DNA of 64,000 nucleotides from Pseudomonas putida (GCF_001636055.1 NZ_CP011789.1:3534001-3598000); one strand, 5' to 3'. Counted from the first letter of the stretch, positions 27,516-37,201 are shown. The notes: generated from the letters alone by a model not told the origin. Made by a program: numbers and translations.

Positions 27516-28871
27516 ATGCAAGCGACGAAAAAGACGCATGTACGCTACCTGATCCTGTTCATGCTGTTCCTGGTGACCACGATCAACTATGCCGACCGCG
27601 CCACCATCGCCATCGCCGGTTCAAGCCTGCAGAAGGATCTGGGCATCGACGCGGTCACCCTCGGTTACATCTTCTCCGCCTTCGGCTGGGCCTACGTGGC
27701 CGGGCAGATTCCCGGCGGCTGGTTGCTCGACCGCTTCGGTTCGAAGAACGTCTACGCATTCAGCATCTTCACCTGGTCGCTGTTCACCTTGCTGCAAGGT
27801 TTCGTCGGCGGCCTGCCGGTGGCCTGGGCGGTCGTCACCCTGTTCACCCTGCGCTTTCTGGTCGGTTTCGCCGAAGCCCCGTCGTTCCCGGGCAATGCCC
27901 GGATCGTTGCGGCCTGGTTCCCCACCGCCGAACGCGGCACGGCTTCGGCGATCTTCAACTCGGCGCAGTACTTCGCCACCGCGCTGTTCGCACCGCTGAT
28001 GGGCTGGATCGTGTTCACCTTCGGCTGGGAGCATGTGTTCGTGGTCATGGGCGCCCTTGGCATCCTGTTCTCGATGGTATGGATGAAGACCATCTACAAC
28101 CCTCGCCAGCACCCACGCATCAGCCAGGCCGAACTCGAGCACATCGAGCAAAACGGCGGCCTGGTGGACATGGACCAGAAACGCAGCAACGACGGCCCGA
28201 AATGGGGCTACATCAAGCAACTGCTGACCAGTCGCATGCTGCTGGGCGTGTACCTGGGCCAGTACTGCATCAACGCCATCACCTACTTCTTCCTGACCTG
28301 GTTCCCGGTGTACCTGGTGCAGGAGCGCGGCATGACCATCCTCAAGGCCGGCTTCATCGCCTCCTTGCCGGCCATCTGCGGCTTCATCGGTGGAGTGCTG
28401 GGCGGAGTGCTGTCGGACTGGCTGCTGCGCCGCGGCAACTCGCTGACCTTCTCGCGCAAACTGCCCATCGTCTGCGGCCTGTTGCTGTCGACCACCATGG
28501 TCTTCTGCAACTACGTCGACGCCGAGTGGATGGTGGTCGGCTTCATGACCCTGGCCTTCTTCGGCAAAGGCATCGGCGCCCTGGGCTGGGCCGTGGTCGC
28601 CGACACCTCGCCCAAACAGATCGCGGGGCTCTCGGGTGGCCTGTTCAACACCTTCGGCAACATCGCGTCGATCACCACGCCGATCGTCATCGGCTACATC
28701 ATCAGCGCCACCGGCTCGTTCAAATGGGCGCTGGTGTACGTGGGCGCCAATGCGCTGGTAGCGGTATTCAGCTACCTGGTGATCGTCGGCCCGATCAAGC
28801 GCATCGAGCTCAAGGAAGAAGCCGGGCCGCAAGCGGCGCCGAACGCCGAACTGGCCGGCTCGCGCCAATAA
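27516..28871 (+). CDS. MFS hexuronate/aldarate permease (GudP/GarP-like)
   Basis: A 451-residue inner-membrane protein with twelve predicted helices of the anion:cation symporter (ACS) subfamily. The N-terminus TTINYADRATIAIAGSSLQKDLGI, the loop GGWLLDRFGSKNVY and the block FLVGFAEAPSFPGNARIVAAWFP are signatures of D-glucarate/galactarate:H+ symporters. Central loop around residues 200-230 is hydrophilic. GGGAG lies 12 bases upstream of the ATG. Placed between kdgD and garD, it most likely imports galactarate and glucarate. Confidence 0.93.
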   Translation: MQATKKTHVRYLILFMLFLVTTINYADRATIAIAGSSLQKDLGIDAVTLGYIFSAFGWAYVAGQIPGGWLLDRFGSKNVYAFSIFTWSLFTLLQGFVGGLPVAWAVVTLFTLRFLVGFAEAPSFPGNARIVAAWFPTAERGTASAIFNSAQYFATALFAPLMGWIVFTFGWEHVFVVMGALGILFSMVWMKTIYNPRQHPRISQAELEHIEQNGGLVDMDQKRSNDGPKWGYIKQLLTSRMLLGVYLGQYCINAITYFFLTWFPVYLVQERGMTILKAGFIASLPAICGFIGGVLGGVLSDWLLRRGNSLTFSRKLPIVCGLLLSTTMVFCNYVDAEWMVVGFMTLAFFGKGIGALGWAVVADTSPKQIAGLSGGLFNTFGNIASITTPIVIGYIISATGSFKWALVYVGANALVAVFSYLVIVGPIKRIELKEEAGPQAAPNAELAGSRQ

Positions 28872-28950
28872 CCTGAAGCACGCCGACGCCCCGCAACGGG
28901 CGTCGGTAGCCGGATAAAAGCCTGAAAGAAATGACAAGAAGGGCCTGACC

Positions 28951-30504
28951 ATGCAGTTGATCGAACATTCCGAGTCGCCCCGCTACGTCCGCCTGCACGA
29001 TGACGACAATGTCGTGGTGGTGGTCAATGACGGTGGCCTGGGCGAAGGTGCGCGCTTCGCCGATGGCCTGACCCTGGTCGAGGGCGTGCCGCAAAGCCAC
29101 AAGGTCGCCACCGTGGACATCCACCAGGGTGAGCCTGTACGCCGCTATGGACAGATCATCGGTTATGCCCTGCAAGACCTGCGTCAGGGCAGTTGGGTTC
29201 AGGAAACCCAGTTATCGATGCCCGCCGCCCCCGAACTCGACAGCCTGCCGCGCTGCGACGCAGTGCCCGCGGCCCTGCCACCACTTGAAGGCTTTACCTT
29301 CGAAGGCTATCGCAACGCCGACGGCACCGTCGGTACCCGCAACATCCTCGGCATCACCACTACCGTGCAATGCGTGACCGGCGTGCTCGACCACGCGGTC
29401 AAACGCATCCGCGACGAGCTGCTGCCCAAGTACCCCAACGTCGATGACGTGGTCGCCCTCACCCACAGCTACGGCTGTGGCGTGGCGATCAACGCGCGTG
29501 ACGCCTATATCCCCATCCGCACCGTGCGCAACCTGGCGCGCAACCCCAACCTGGGCGGCGAAGCCCTGGTCATCAGCCTGGGTTGCGAAAAGCTGCAGGC
29601 CGGCCAGGTGATGCACGAAGACGACCCGTCCGTGGACCTCAGCGAGCCCTGGCTGTATCGCCTGCAGGACGCTTCGCTGGGTTTCGTCGAGATGATCCAA
29701 CAGATCATGCAGCTGGCTGAAGCCCGCCTGAAGAAGCTCGACCAGCGCCGTCGCGAAACGGTGCCGGCCAGTGAGCTGATCCTGGGCATGCAGTGCGGCG
29801 GCAGCGACGCTTTCTCCGGCATCACCGCCAACCCGGCGCTGGGCTATGCCGCCGACCTGCTGGTGCGCGCCGGTGCCACGGTGATGTTCTCGGAGGTCAC
29901 CGAGGTCCGCGACGCCATCTACATGCTCACCTCCCGCGCCGAAACCCCGGAAGTGGCCGAAGCGCTGGTACGCGAAATGGACTGGTACGACCGCTACCTG
30001 CAACAGGGTGCAGCCGACCGCAGCGCCAACACCACGCCGGGCAACAAGAAAGGCGGGCTCTCGAATATCGTCGAAAAGTCCCTGGGCTCGATCGTCAAGT
30101 CCGGCAGCGCTGCGATCCAGGGCGTGGTCGGCCCAGGCGAGCGCGTCGCACGCAAAGGCCTGATCTTCTGCGCGACGCCGGCCAGCGACTTCGTTTGCGG
30201 CACCCTGCAACTGGCAGCGGGCATGAACCTGCACGTGTTCACCACGGGTCGCGGCACACCTTACGGGCTGGCCATGGCCCCCGTGGTCAAGGTCTGCACC
30301 CGCAGCGAACTGGCCCAGCGCTGGCCGGACCTGATCGACATCGATGCCGGGCGCATCGCCAGCGGTCGAGCAAGCATCGAGGAGCTGGGCTGGGAGCTGT
30401 TCCACTACTACCTGGACGTTGCCAGCGGCCGCAAGCAGACCTGGGCCGAGCGGCACAAGCTGCACAACGACATCACCCTGTTCAACCCGGCACCGATTAC
30501 CTGA
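28951..30504 (+). CDS. garD: Galactarate dehydratase
   Basis: A 517-residue iron-dependent dehydratase of the UxaA/GarD family, converting galactarate to 5-keto-4-deoxyglucarate. The N-terminal SAF-like domain (residues 1-90) carries [17 protein letters not shown] and [14 protein letters not shown]. The C-terminal catalytic domain has [20 protein letters not shown] residues ([19 protein letters not shown]), [11 protein letters not shown] and [28 protein letters not shown] supports the ATG. It supplies the substrate of KdgD encoded upstream in the same cluster. Confidence 0.96.
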   Translation: MQLIEHSESPRYVRLHDDDNVVVVVNDGGLGEGARFADGLTLVEGVPQSHKVATVDIHQGEPVRRYGQIIGYALQDLRQGSWVQETQLSMPAAPELDSLPRCDAVPAALPPLEGFTFEGYRNADGTVGTRNILGITTTVQCVTGVLDHAVKRIRDELLPKYPNVDDVVALTHSYGCGVAINARDAYIPIRTVRNLARNPNLGGEALVISLGCEKLQAGQVMHEDDPSVDLSEPWLYRLQDASLGFVEMIQQIMQLAEARLKKLDQRRRETVPASELILGMQCGGSDAFSGITANPALGYAADLLVRAGATVMFSEVTEVRDAIYMLTSRAETPEVAEALVREMDWYDRYLQQGAADRSANTTPGNKKGGLSNIVEKSLGSIVKSGSAAIQGVVGPGERVARKGLIFCATPASDFVCGTLQLAAGMNLHVFTTGRGTPYGLAMAPVVKVCTRSELAQRWPDLIDIDAGRIASGRASIEELGWELFHYYLDVASGRKQTWAERHKLHNDITLFNPAPIT

Positions 30505-30517
30505 CAGCGTTCTCTCT

Positions 30518-30600
30518 GTGGGAGCGGGTTTACCCGCGAACACCGGCGCCGCCGGTGCCATACACCGAGTCGTCTGCTTCGCGGGTGAACCCGCTCCCAC
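30518..30600. repeat. REP pair (BIME-like)
   Basis: GTGGGAGCGGGTTTACCCGC at 30518 onward and its inverted partner TTCGCGGGTGAACCCGCTCC at 30578 onward flank a small inner palindrome (CCGGCGCCGCCGG). This is the common intergenic repeat of the Pseudomonas putida group. It lies between garD and the aldehyde dehydrogenase gene. Confidence 0.9.
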
Positions 30601-30660
30601 TGGGGGGCAAGCGAACCCGCCCAGACAACATTATTCCTTCAGCGACTACAGGAGCACCCC

Positions 30661-32241
30661 ATGCCTGAGATCCTCGGCCACAACTTCATCGCCGGCCAGC
30701 GCAGTGCCGCCGGCCAGCAGCGCCTGCAGAGCCTGGACGCCACCACGGGCGAGGCCCTGCCCTACAGCTTCATGCAAGCCACCGAAGACGAAGTCGATCA
30801 AGCCGCCAAAGCCGCTGCCGCTGCCTTCGCCGAGTTCCGCCAGTTGCCACCCACCCGTCGCGCCGCGTTCCTCGACGCCATTGCCGCCGAACTGGATGAG
30901 CTGGACGACAGCTTCGTCGCTATCGTTTGCCGCGAAACCGCCCTGCCCGCTGCCCGCATTCAAGGCGAGCGCGGCCGTACCAGCGGGCAAATGCGCCTGT
31001 TCGCCCAAGTGCTGCGCCGGGGTGATTTCCTCGGTGCCCGTATCGACCTCGCACTGCCGGACCGTCAACCCCTGCCACGGGTCGACCTGCGCCAGATGCG
31101 CATCGGCGTAGGCCCGGTGGCGGTGTTCGGTGCCAGCAACTTCCCGCTGGCCTTTTCCACCGCAGGCGGCGACACCGCAGCTGCGCTGGCCGCCGGCTGT
31201 CCGGTGGTGTTCAAGGCGCACAGCGGCCACATGGCCACCGCCGACCTGGTGGGTTGCGCCATCGTCCGTGCGGCCGAACGCACCGGCATGCCCAAGGGCG
31301 TGTTCAACATGGTCTTCGGCGGCGGCGTGGGCGAGTGGCTGGTCAAGCATCCGGCCATCCAGGCGGTCGGTTTCACCGGCTCGCTCAAGGGCGGCGACGC
31401 CCTGTGCCGCATGGCCGCCGAACGTCCACAGCCGATCCCGGTATTCGCCGAGATGTCGAGCATCAACCCGGTGATCGTGCTGCCTGGCGCATTGGCCAAA
31501 CGCGGCGAGACCATCGCCCGTGAACTGGCAGGCTCCGTGTGCCTGGGCGCCGGTCAGTTCTGTACCAACCCAGGGCTGGTGATCGGCCTGCAGTCGGCGC
31601 CGTTCAGCCAGTTGCTCGCCGACCTCGGCCAGCACCTGGCGCAGCAGGCTGGGCAGACCCTGCTCAATGCCGGGGGCCTGCGCAGTTATGTGAGCGGGCT
31701 GGAACACCTGCAAGCGCACGCCGGCATCGAGCACCTGGCCGGCCAGGCGCAGACAGGCAGCCAGGCCCGTGCCCAGCTGTTCAAGGCCGATGCACGCCTG
31801 CTGGTGGACGCCGACCCGCTGCTGCAGGAAGAAGTGTTCGGCCCCACCACCGTGGCGGTCGAAGTCAGTGACGATGCTCAGTTGCGCGCCGCGCTGCTGG
31901 GCCTGCGCGGCCAGCTCACGGCCACCCTGATCGGCGAACCTGAAGACTTCGAGGCCTATGCCTGGCTGGTGCCGCTGCTGGAAGAAAAAGTCGGACGGAT
32001 TCTGGTCAACGGCTACCCGACCGGTGTGGAAGTGAGCGATGCCATGGTGCACGGCGGCCCCTACCCGGCCACCTCCGACGCCCGCGGTACTTCGGTCGGC
32101 ACCCTGGCCATCGATCGCTTCCTGCGTCCGGTGTGCTACCAGAACTACCCGCAGGCCTTGCTGCCGAAGGCCCTGCAGGACGGTAACCCACTGGGGCTGC
32201 GACGCCTGGTCAATGGTCAGTGGAGCGACCGCGCGCTCTGA
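30661..32241 (+). CDS. 2-oxoglutarate semialdehyde dehydrogenase (aldehyde dehydrogenase family)
   Basis: A 526-residue NAD(P)+-dependent enzyme. It shows FGASNFPLAFSTAGGDTAAALAAGCPVVFKAHSGH for cofactor binding, VGFTGSLKGG, the catalytic glutamate in FAEMSSINPV and the nucleophilic cysteine in GAGQFCTNPG. This branch, about 525 residues with FGASNFPLAFSTAGGDTAAAL, comprises the alpha-ketoglutaric semialdehyde dehydrogenases of sugar-acid catabolism. It completes galactarate to 2-oxoglutarate. CAGGAG lies 5 bases before the ATG at 30661. Confidence 0.93.
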   Translation: MPEILGHNFIAGQRSAAGQQRLQSLDATTGEALPYSFMQATEDEVDQAAKAAAAAFAEFRQLPPTRRAAFLDAIAAELDELDDSFVAIVCRETALPAARIQGERGRTSGQMRLFAQVLRRGDFLGARIDLALPDRQPLPRVDLRQMRIGVGPVAVFGASNFPLAFSTAGGDTAAALAAGCPVVFKAHSGHMATADLVGCAIVRAAERTGMPKGVFNMVFGGGVGEWLVKHPAIQAVGFTGSLKGGDALCRMAAERPQPIPVFAEMSSINPVIVLPGALAKRGETIARELAGSVCLGAGQFCTNPGLVIGLQSAPFSQLLADLGQHLAQQAGQTLLNAGGLRSYVSGLEHLQAHAGIEHLAGQAQTGSQARAQLFKADARLLVDADPLLQEEVFGPTTVAVEVSDDAQLRAALLGLRGQLTATLIGEPEDFEAYAWLVPLLEEKVGRILVNGYPTGVEVSDAMVHGGPYPATSDARGTSVGTLAIDRFLRPVCYQNYPQALLPKALQDGNPLGLRRLVNGQWSDRAL

Positions 32242-32248
32242 CGCGCTT

Positions 32249-32331
32249 GTAGGAGCGGGCTTGCCCGCGAAAAAGATAGCGCGCTGCCTGGCACGGGCTA
32301 CGCCCGTGTTCACGGGCAAGCCCGCTCCCAC
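32249..32331. repeat. REP pair with inner palindrome
   Basis: GTAGGAGCGGGCTTGCCCGC at 32249 onward and CACGGGCAAGCCCGCTCCCA at 32311 onward surround GCCTGGCACGGGCTACGCCC. The same composite, in the opposite orientation, occurs at 60733-60866. Confidence 0.88.
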
Positions 32332-32419
32332 AGGGATTGGGCTGGCTTCTAGATTTTGAACAAGACAGTTGCCCTCACAGGGATTGGGCTGGTCTTTAGA
32401 TTTTGAACAAGACAGTTGC
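32329..32419. repeat. Tandem 44-base repeat attached to REP
   Basis: Two units (32329-32372 and 32376-32419) share CACAGGGATTGGGCTGG, a variable trinucleotide region, then AGATTTTGAACAAGACAG. They differ at only a few bases. A third, inverted copy with GAGCAAGACAG is at 60733-60773. Confidence 0.85.
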
Positions 32420-32446
32420 TCCTACAACCGAAGAGACAGCTTGCTA

Positions 32447-34501
32447 TCACAACGCCAGGTGCAAGGGCCCGGATCCGTCAGCCGGCATGGCGCAGCAGAT
32501 CAACGCCTCGTCCTGCGCCACGGCGAACTCCGGTGCCTCGGCATAGGTGACCGCCCCCTTGAGCACACGGGTCCGACAACTTCCGCATGACCCGCCACGG
32601 CAGCCAAAAGGCGGCTCGAGGCCACGCTGCTCGGCCAGTTCCAGCAGCGAGCCATCCCCTGGGTTCCAGCGCGCCTCTTTCGCCGAGTCCATGAACATCA
32701 CCGCAACCGACTCAGTGGCCACCGCCGGCAAGGCCGGCGCTGCCTGCTGTTCACTGCGCGTGCGGCGCAGGCTCGATGGGCCGAAGGCCTCGGCGTGGAT
32801 CCGTGCATCGTTGATATCCAGTGCGCGCAGGCCGTCGTACATCTGCTGCATGAACCCCTGCGGCCCGCACAGGTAGAAGTCGTAGTCGTCGAACGGCAGC
32901 AGCTCGCGCAACAGGTCGACGCCCAGACGCCCTTCGCGCTCGTAATCCACGCCTGCTACCGCACCGCTGGCGTCGCTGAGCAGGCGCACATGCCTGAGCT
33001 TGCCCTCGGAGGCAGTCACCAGCGCTGCAAATTCACTGGCAAAGGCCAGTTGTGCCCGGGTCGAGGCCGATTGAAACACCCAGGCCGGTCGGGCGTAGCG
33101 TGTACGCCGCCCCTCATTGACCAGGTGCCTGGCCATGGCCAAGACGGGGGTCACCCCTACGCCCGCGGCCAGCAAGACTACCGGACGGCGCACCGTAGCA
33201 TCGATGGTGAAGGCTCCGGCCGGCGCACGCGCCTCGATCAGGTCGCCGATCCTGACCTGCTCATGCAGGTGCCGAGAGACCACACCTTCGCGCTTGACGC
33301 TGATGCGCAGTGCATCATCGGCCGGCGCGCCAGACAGGGTGTAGGTGCGCACCAATGGCGCCTCCTCCCCAGGCAACCGTACCCGGATCGGCAGGTGCTG
33401 CCCCGCCTGGCGCACCGGCAAGCCCAGACCATCGTCGGGCGCCAGGTGGAACGAACGGATGTGCTCGCTCTCGTCGACGATCTGCGTTACCCGGTACGGA
33501 CGCCAACTTTGCTGCAATGCCGCGGCCTTCAGGCGCGCCTGCATGTCTTCCCAACTGCCGGTCATCAACACATTGGGCGAGATGCCGTCATCCATGTCGA
33601 CCCAGCGCAGCGCCAATCCTCCCGGTCGGCGGACGATCCGCTCGGGGTAGAACCGCCACATGCGCTCGGCGCCGATGAAGGCGAGTGTCTGTGGATCGTC
33701 GACGATCACTTCGGTGCGCCCGGTCATCTGCAGCAGGTCGCCGCTGCGCATGTCGACGAACACCAGCCCGGCACGGGGGTTGAGCAGCATGTTGCCCAAA
33801 GTATTGAAGAACAGGTTGCCATTGAAATCAGGCACGCTCAGCGTGCCGTCGACGTCGATGTGGACGAAGCCAGGCTTGCCGCCACGGTGCGAGACGTCCA
33901 CCTGGCACACGCCATCGCGCACCACGTACGAGGCAACGTAGAAGGAGTCGGCGGCGGCCACCATCGCGCGGTCCGCTGCGTTCAGCTCGCTCGACTCGCT
34001 GGGCTCGCCGGGCGCGCTGTCATCGAAGACATAGCGGCGCAGATTGATATAGCGCGGGCAGTTGCCATAGGACTGGGTCGGCTCGATGGTAAAACCGCTG
34101 TCGTCTGCCCGGCGCACGAAGCCGTTCAGGCGATTGCGTCGGCGGGTGTGCAACTCGATGCCGAGCATGCCGACGCCGTCACCGTTCTCCAGCCCGGCAT
34201 CCGCAGGATCGGCTGGCTCACGGGGCAGGTCCAGGAGCAGCCGGCGCGGATCGGGGGATTGCATGAAACCGGGCTGGCCGGTGCGCAGCGTCGCCCACGG
34301 ATCGCCGTGCGGGTCGACGCTGCCGAGCACCACGAAAGGCAGTTGGGCATAGAACTCACGGTGCTGGTCGGGCATGAAGTCACGCGACATCTGCACCTTG
34401 CCAATCCCCACCATGCGCTCGACCGCACCGACGCTGCGCTGCAGCGTAAGCTCGCCGTCGTGCCAGGGAGAGGGCTTGAGGTCCGACGGAGGCTGGTTCA
34501 T
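32447..34501 (-). CDS. PNPOx-like / FAD reductase / 2Fe-2S ferredoxin fusion oxidoreductase
   Basis: A 684-residue three-part protein. Residues about 30-300 form a split-barrel flavin-binding domain of the pyridoxamine-phosphate-oxidase type (PFVVLGSVDPHGDPWATLRTGQPGF; NLFFNTLGNMLLNPRAGLVFVD). Residues 340-570 form a ferredoxin-NADP reductase module (RTYTLSGAP; VLLAAGVGVTPVLAMARHL; YDFYLCGPQGFMQQM). The C-terminus carries a 2Fe-2S ferredoxin with GCRGGSCGSCRTRV and a last cysteine in ALICCAMP. It probably moves electrons from NAD(P)H to an unknown acceptor. It is convergent with the galactarate genes and next to their regulator. Confidence 0.88.
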   Translation of the reverse strand: MNQPPSDLKPSPWHDGELTLQRSVGAVERMVGIGKVQMSRDFMPDQHREFYAQLPFVVLGSVDPHGDPWATLRTGQPGFMQSPDPRRLLLDLPREPADPADAGLENGDGVGMLGIELHTRRRNRLNGFVRRADDSGFTIEPTQSYGNCPRYINLRRYVFDDSAPGEPSESSELNAADRAMVAAADSFYVASYVVRDGVCQVDVSHRGGKPGFVHIDVDGTLSVPDFNGNLFFNTLGNMLLNPRAGLVFVDMRSGDLLQMTGRTEVIVDDPQTLAFIGAERMWRFYPERIVRRPGGLALRWVDMDDGISPNVLMTGSWEDMQARLKAAALQQSWRPYRVTQIVDESEHIRSFHLAPDDGLGLPVRQAGQHLPIRVRLPGEEAPLVRTYTLSGAPADDALRISVKREGVVSRHLHEQVRIGDLIEARAPAGAFTIDATVRRPVVLLAAGVGVTPVLAMARHLVNEGRRTRYARPAWVFQSASTRAQLAFASEFAALVTASEGKLRHVRLLSDASGAVAGVDYEREGRLGVDLLRELLPFDDYDFYLCGPQGFMQQMYDGLRALDINDARIHAEAFGPSSLRRTRSEQQAAPALPAVATESVAVMFMDSAKEARWNPGDGSLLELAEQRGLEPPFGCRGGSCGSCRTRVLKGAVTYAEAPEFAVAQDEALICCAMPADGSGPLHLAL

Positions 34502-34666
34502 GGTGGCACCTGAACGGTTGAGTGAGGGTGTATCAATCCTTACTCATTCGCCCGACACTTAGAATCACTGCGGGTGGCAATTGATTATTTCTCTCGAAGA
34601 AACAGTCGTGAGCCTTTCCCCGCCCACAAACGCACCGATGAGAGCGGGTTAGCGTGTTGAAGCCTG

Positions 34667-35416
34667 TCAGACGCCCTGTGCTTCTGCCGCCTCATGCGCC
34701 TGGCGCAGCCGCTCGCGGCTGTTGCTCAGGTGCAGGCGCATGGCCATTTTCGCCCCTTCGCTGTCGCGTCGGGCAATGGCTTCATAGATGGCCTCGTGCT
34801 CATGGCTCAGGCGGCTCATGTAATGGGCCTGGTCATCGTGGGCGAGGCGCGCCGAATTGAGCCGGGTGCGGGGAATGATACTGGTACCCAGGTGATTGAT
34901 GATGTCAGCGAAATAATGATTGCCGCTGGCCTGGGCGATGCGCAGGTGGAACTGGAAATCCGCCGAGACCGCATCGGAGGCATGCGCGGCGCCTTCGTTG
35001 ATTTCGTCGAGCGCAGCACGCATGCCGGTCAGTTGTTCGTCGCTGCGGCGCTGGGCGGCGAGCCCGGCCGACTCGATCTCCAGGGCGATGCGCAACTCCA
35101 GGACCGCCAGCACCTCGCGCAGGGTGACGATGGTCGCCGGGTCGATACGGAAACCGCCGGTGCTCGGCGCGTCGAGCACGAAGGTGCCGATGCCGTGGCG
35201 GGTCTCCACCTGGCCGGCGGCCTGCAGCCGCGAGATCGCCTCGCGCACCACCGTGCGGCTGACGCCCTCCTCGACCATGATCTGCGATTCGGTCGGCAGT
35301 TTGTCGCCACGCTTGAGTTGGCCGCTGCGAATACGTTCGGTCAGCACCGTGACCAGTTCCTGCGCCAGACTGCGCGGTTTGCGTCGGGTCCGTGCCTGTA
35401 GCTGCTGCTCTGTCAT
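34667..35416 (-). CDS. FadR-subfamily GntR transcriptional regulator
   Basis: A 249-residue regulator. Residues about 15-80 form the winged HTH (SGQLKRGDKLPTESQIMVEEGVSRTVVREAISRLQAAG; VETRHGIGTFVL). Residues 100-240 are an FCD all-helical ligand domain, whose metal-binding residues include D and H in DFQFHLRIAQASGN and the histidines of SHEHEAIYEAI and RLHLSNSR. Members near garD/kdgD genes respond to aldarates. The half-operator AGTTGTACGAT, 49 bases upstream of its start, matches the kdgD operator, supporting autoregulation and control of the cluster. Confidence 0.92.
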   Translation of the reverse strand: MTEQQLQARTRRKPRSLAQELVTVLTERIRSGQLKRGDKLPTESQIMVEEGVSRTVVREAISRLQAAGQVETRHGIGTFVLDAPSTGGFRIDPATIVTLREVLAVLELRIALEIESAGLAAQRRSDEQLTGMRAALDEINEGAAHASDAVSADFQFHLRIAQASGNHYFADIINHLGTSIIPRTRLNSARLAHDDQAHYMSRLSHEHEAIYEAIARRDSEGAKMAMRLHLSNSRERLRQAHEAAEAQGV

Positions 35417-35464
35417 GCCCTGTACGTTTCATCGTGAAAAGACAGCCGTCATCATAGCTCATGC

Positions 35465-35475
35465 AGTTGTACGAT
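35465..35475. promoter_or_regulatory. Half-operator upstream of FadR-type gene
   Basis: AGTTGTACGAT is identical to positions 26431-26441 of the kdgD palindrome. The other half is not conserved at the same spacing, so binding could be weaker here. Confidence 0.55.
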
Positions 35476-35496
35476 CACATACATCCGCCAGGGTTT

Positions 35497-36276
35497 TCAT
35501 CTCGCCGCCAAAGCCCTGTGCCGAACCGCCGAGGGCGCCTCGCCCATGACCCTGCGGTACATGCTGGAAAACGCACTGGGGCTGTCATACCCCAAGTCGA
35601 GGGCAACCCGGGTGACCGCCTCACCCGCTGCCAATCGCGTGACGGCTGCCATCAGGCAGGCTTGCTGACGCCATTGTCCGAACGACAACCCGGTCTGTTC
35701 GCGAAAGCGCCGGCTGAATGTCCGCGGGCTCCAGTTCAGGTGCATCGCCCAGGCCTCGGCCGTCGTACTGATCGAAGGCGCCGCGAGAAACGCCTGGCAC
35801 AAGAGCGCCAGGCGCGGCTCCCCTGGCATCGGCGCGAACAGCGGCAGGCATTCGGCGCTGCGCAGTTCATGCAGGATCAGGCCGACCAGTTGGCCGTCGC
35901 GCCCTTGAGGGTCATACAGCGCGGGCAGTTCGGCACTGGCGAGCAGCAACTGATGCAGCAGCGGCGTGACCAGCAGCGCCTCGCAGGCCTGCCCCAACCT
36001 CGGCGCCGCAACGGCCTCGATGTACAAGCTGCGCGTGCTCACCCCTCGCATCAGTACCTGATGGGGCTTGCCCGACGGAATCCACACACCGCTGTAGGGT
36101 GGAACGACCCAGGCGCCATCGTCAGTCAGTACTTCCATCAAACCGCTCATGCCATAGAGGAACTGCGCACGCCGGTGCACGTGGCGTGGCAATAGCGTGC
36201 CAGGCGGATAATCGGTAGCGATCGCCAGCACCGGACGTGGCGTGGCATCGACCTGGCACAGCGGCACATTGCGCAT
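35497..36276 (-). CDS. AraC-family regulator with cupin N-terminus
   Basis: A 259-residue regulator. The N-terminal cupin region has LPRHVHRRAQFLYGMSGLMEV and VVPPYSGVWIPSGKPHQVLMRG. The C-terminal double HTH spans residues about 165-255, with WAMHLNWSPRTFSRRFREQTGLSFGQWRQQ and VALDLGYDSPSAFSSMYRRVMGEAPS. This arrangement is typical of single-component AraC regulators of nearby transporter genes. It is divergent from the TauE/SafE gene, with the 10-base palindrome ATTGGCCAAT (36308-36317) in the 109-base gap, and probably controls that gene. The ligand is unknown. Confidence 0.93.
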   Translation of the reverse strand: MRNVPLCQVDATPRPVLAIATDYPPGTLLPRHVHRRAQFLYGMSGLMEVLTDDGAWVVPPYSGVWIPSGKPHQVLMRGVSTRSLYIEAVAAPRLGQACEALLVTPLLHQLLLASAELPALYDPQGRDGQLVGLILHELRSAECLPLFAPMPGEPRLALLCQAFLAAPSISTTAEAWAMHLNWSPRTFSRRFREQTGLSFGQWRQQACLMAAVTRLAAGEAVTRVALDLGYDSPSAFSSMYRRVMGEAPSAVRHRALAAR

Positions 36277-36307
36277 GGGGATCTCCCGTGGCTGAAACGC
36301 ACGGATT

Positions 36308-36317
36308 ATTGGCCAAT
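36308..36317. promoter_or_regulatory. Short palindrome between AraC and TauE genes
   Basis: ATTGGCCAAT, perfectly symmetrical, in the 109-base divergent region. A short palindrome of this size may arise by chance, so it is offered only as a candidate site. Confidence 0.25.
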
Positions 36318-36385
36318 GCTCGAATGCTGGCCAGCCCTCGTCTCCCTACCCTGCATCTCCACTCCCCTGACAAAGGCTGGCGATC

Positions 36386-37201
36386 ATGCTGTACCCCTTG
36401 CTCGGTGTCTTCGGCCTGTGTGCTGGCGTCACCACGCTGCTGTTCGGCTTCGGCGGCGGTTTCTTCGCCGTGCCCTTGCTCTATGCGTTGCTGCTCAACC
36501 GCCATGCGGCGGGCTCCCCGGTGGCGCTGCACGCCATGCAGATCGCCGTGGCCACCTCGGCCATGCTGATGATCTTCAGCAGCGCCCTGGCCACCTGGCG
36601 GCACCAGCGCGCCGGCACGTTGCGCTGGGACCTGGTGCGCCCACTGGCTCCGGCCATCGCCCTCGGGGCAATGGCTGGCGCCTGGGCCGCCCTGTACCTG
36701 GACAGCACCTGGCTGCGTTGGCTGTTTATCGGCTACTTGCTGCTGAGCCTGCTCGATGCGTGGCTGCGTCCAGGTTTCATGCGCGTTGGCAACCAAGGTC
36801 CGGTGCCGCTGGGCAAGGCTGCGGCTGCCTTGGTCGGCCTGCCGATCGGCGCACTGGCAGCGCTGCTGGGGGTCGGCGGCAGCGTGATGACCGTGCCGCT
36901 GATGCGCAGGCGCGGCGCCAGCATGGGCATCGCCACCGCCATGGCCAACCCGCTGTCATTGCCCATGGCGCTGGCCGCCACCCTGGTGTATGCCCTGGTG
37001 CCGGCGCCAGAAGCGAACCTGGGTGCCGGGCTGCTGGGCTATATCGACCTGCGTGCGGCACTGGCAATGGCTGCAGGCGCCTGGCTCGGCATGCACCTGG
37101 CTGCGCCGCTGCTGGGCCGCCTGAGCGATACCCTGCATGCGCGGGCCTATCTGGCACTGCTGGCCTGCGTGCTGGTGGTGATGCTGGTGACCGGCCTCTG
37201 A
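36386..37201 (+). CDS. TauE/SafE-family sulfite exporter-like permease
   Basis: A 271-residue inner-membrane protein with about eight helices. The N-terminal repeat has TTLLFGFGGGFFAVPLLYALL and the second repeat LPIGALAALLGVGGSVMTVPLMRRRG. These paired G-rich loops (GFGGGFFAVP and GVGGSVMTVP) define the TauE/SafE (DUF81) family, exporters or importers of sulfonates, sulfite or other organic anions. Divergent from the AraC regulator. The substrate cannot be read from sequence. Confidence 0.93.
   Translation: MLYPLLGVFGLCAGVTTLLFGFGGGFFAVPLLYALLLNRHAAGSPVALHAMQIAVATSAMLMIFSSALATWRHQRAGTLRWDLVRPLAPAIALGAMAGAWAALYLDSTWLRWLFIGYLLLSLLDAWLRPGFMRVGNQGPVPLGKAAAALVGLPIGALAALLGVGGSVMTVPLMRRRGASMGIATAMANPLSLPMALAATLVYALVPAPEANLGAGLLGYIDLRAALAMAAGAWLGMHLAAPLLGRLSDTLHARAYLALLACVLVVMLVTGL

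Noticed and set aside
30518..32419. CRISPR-like repeats
   Set aside because: The repeats are REP palindromes and a two-copy tandem unit without regular spacers; no cas genes are present.
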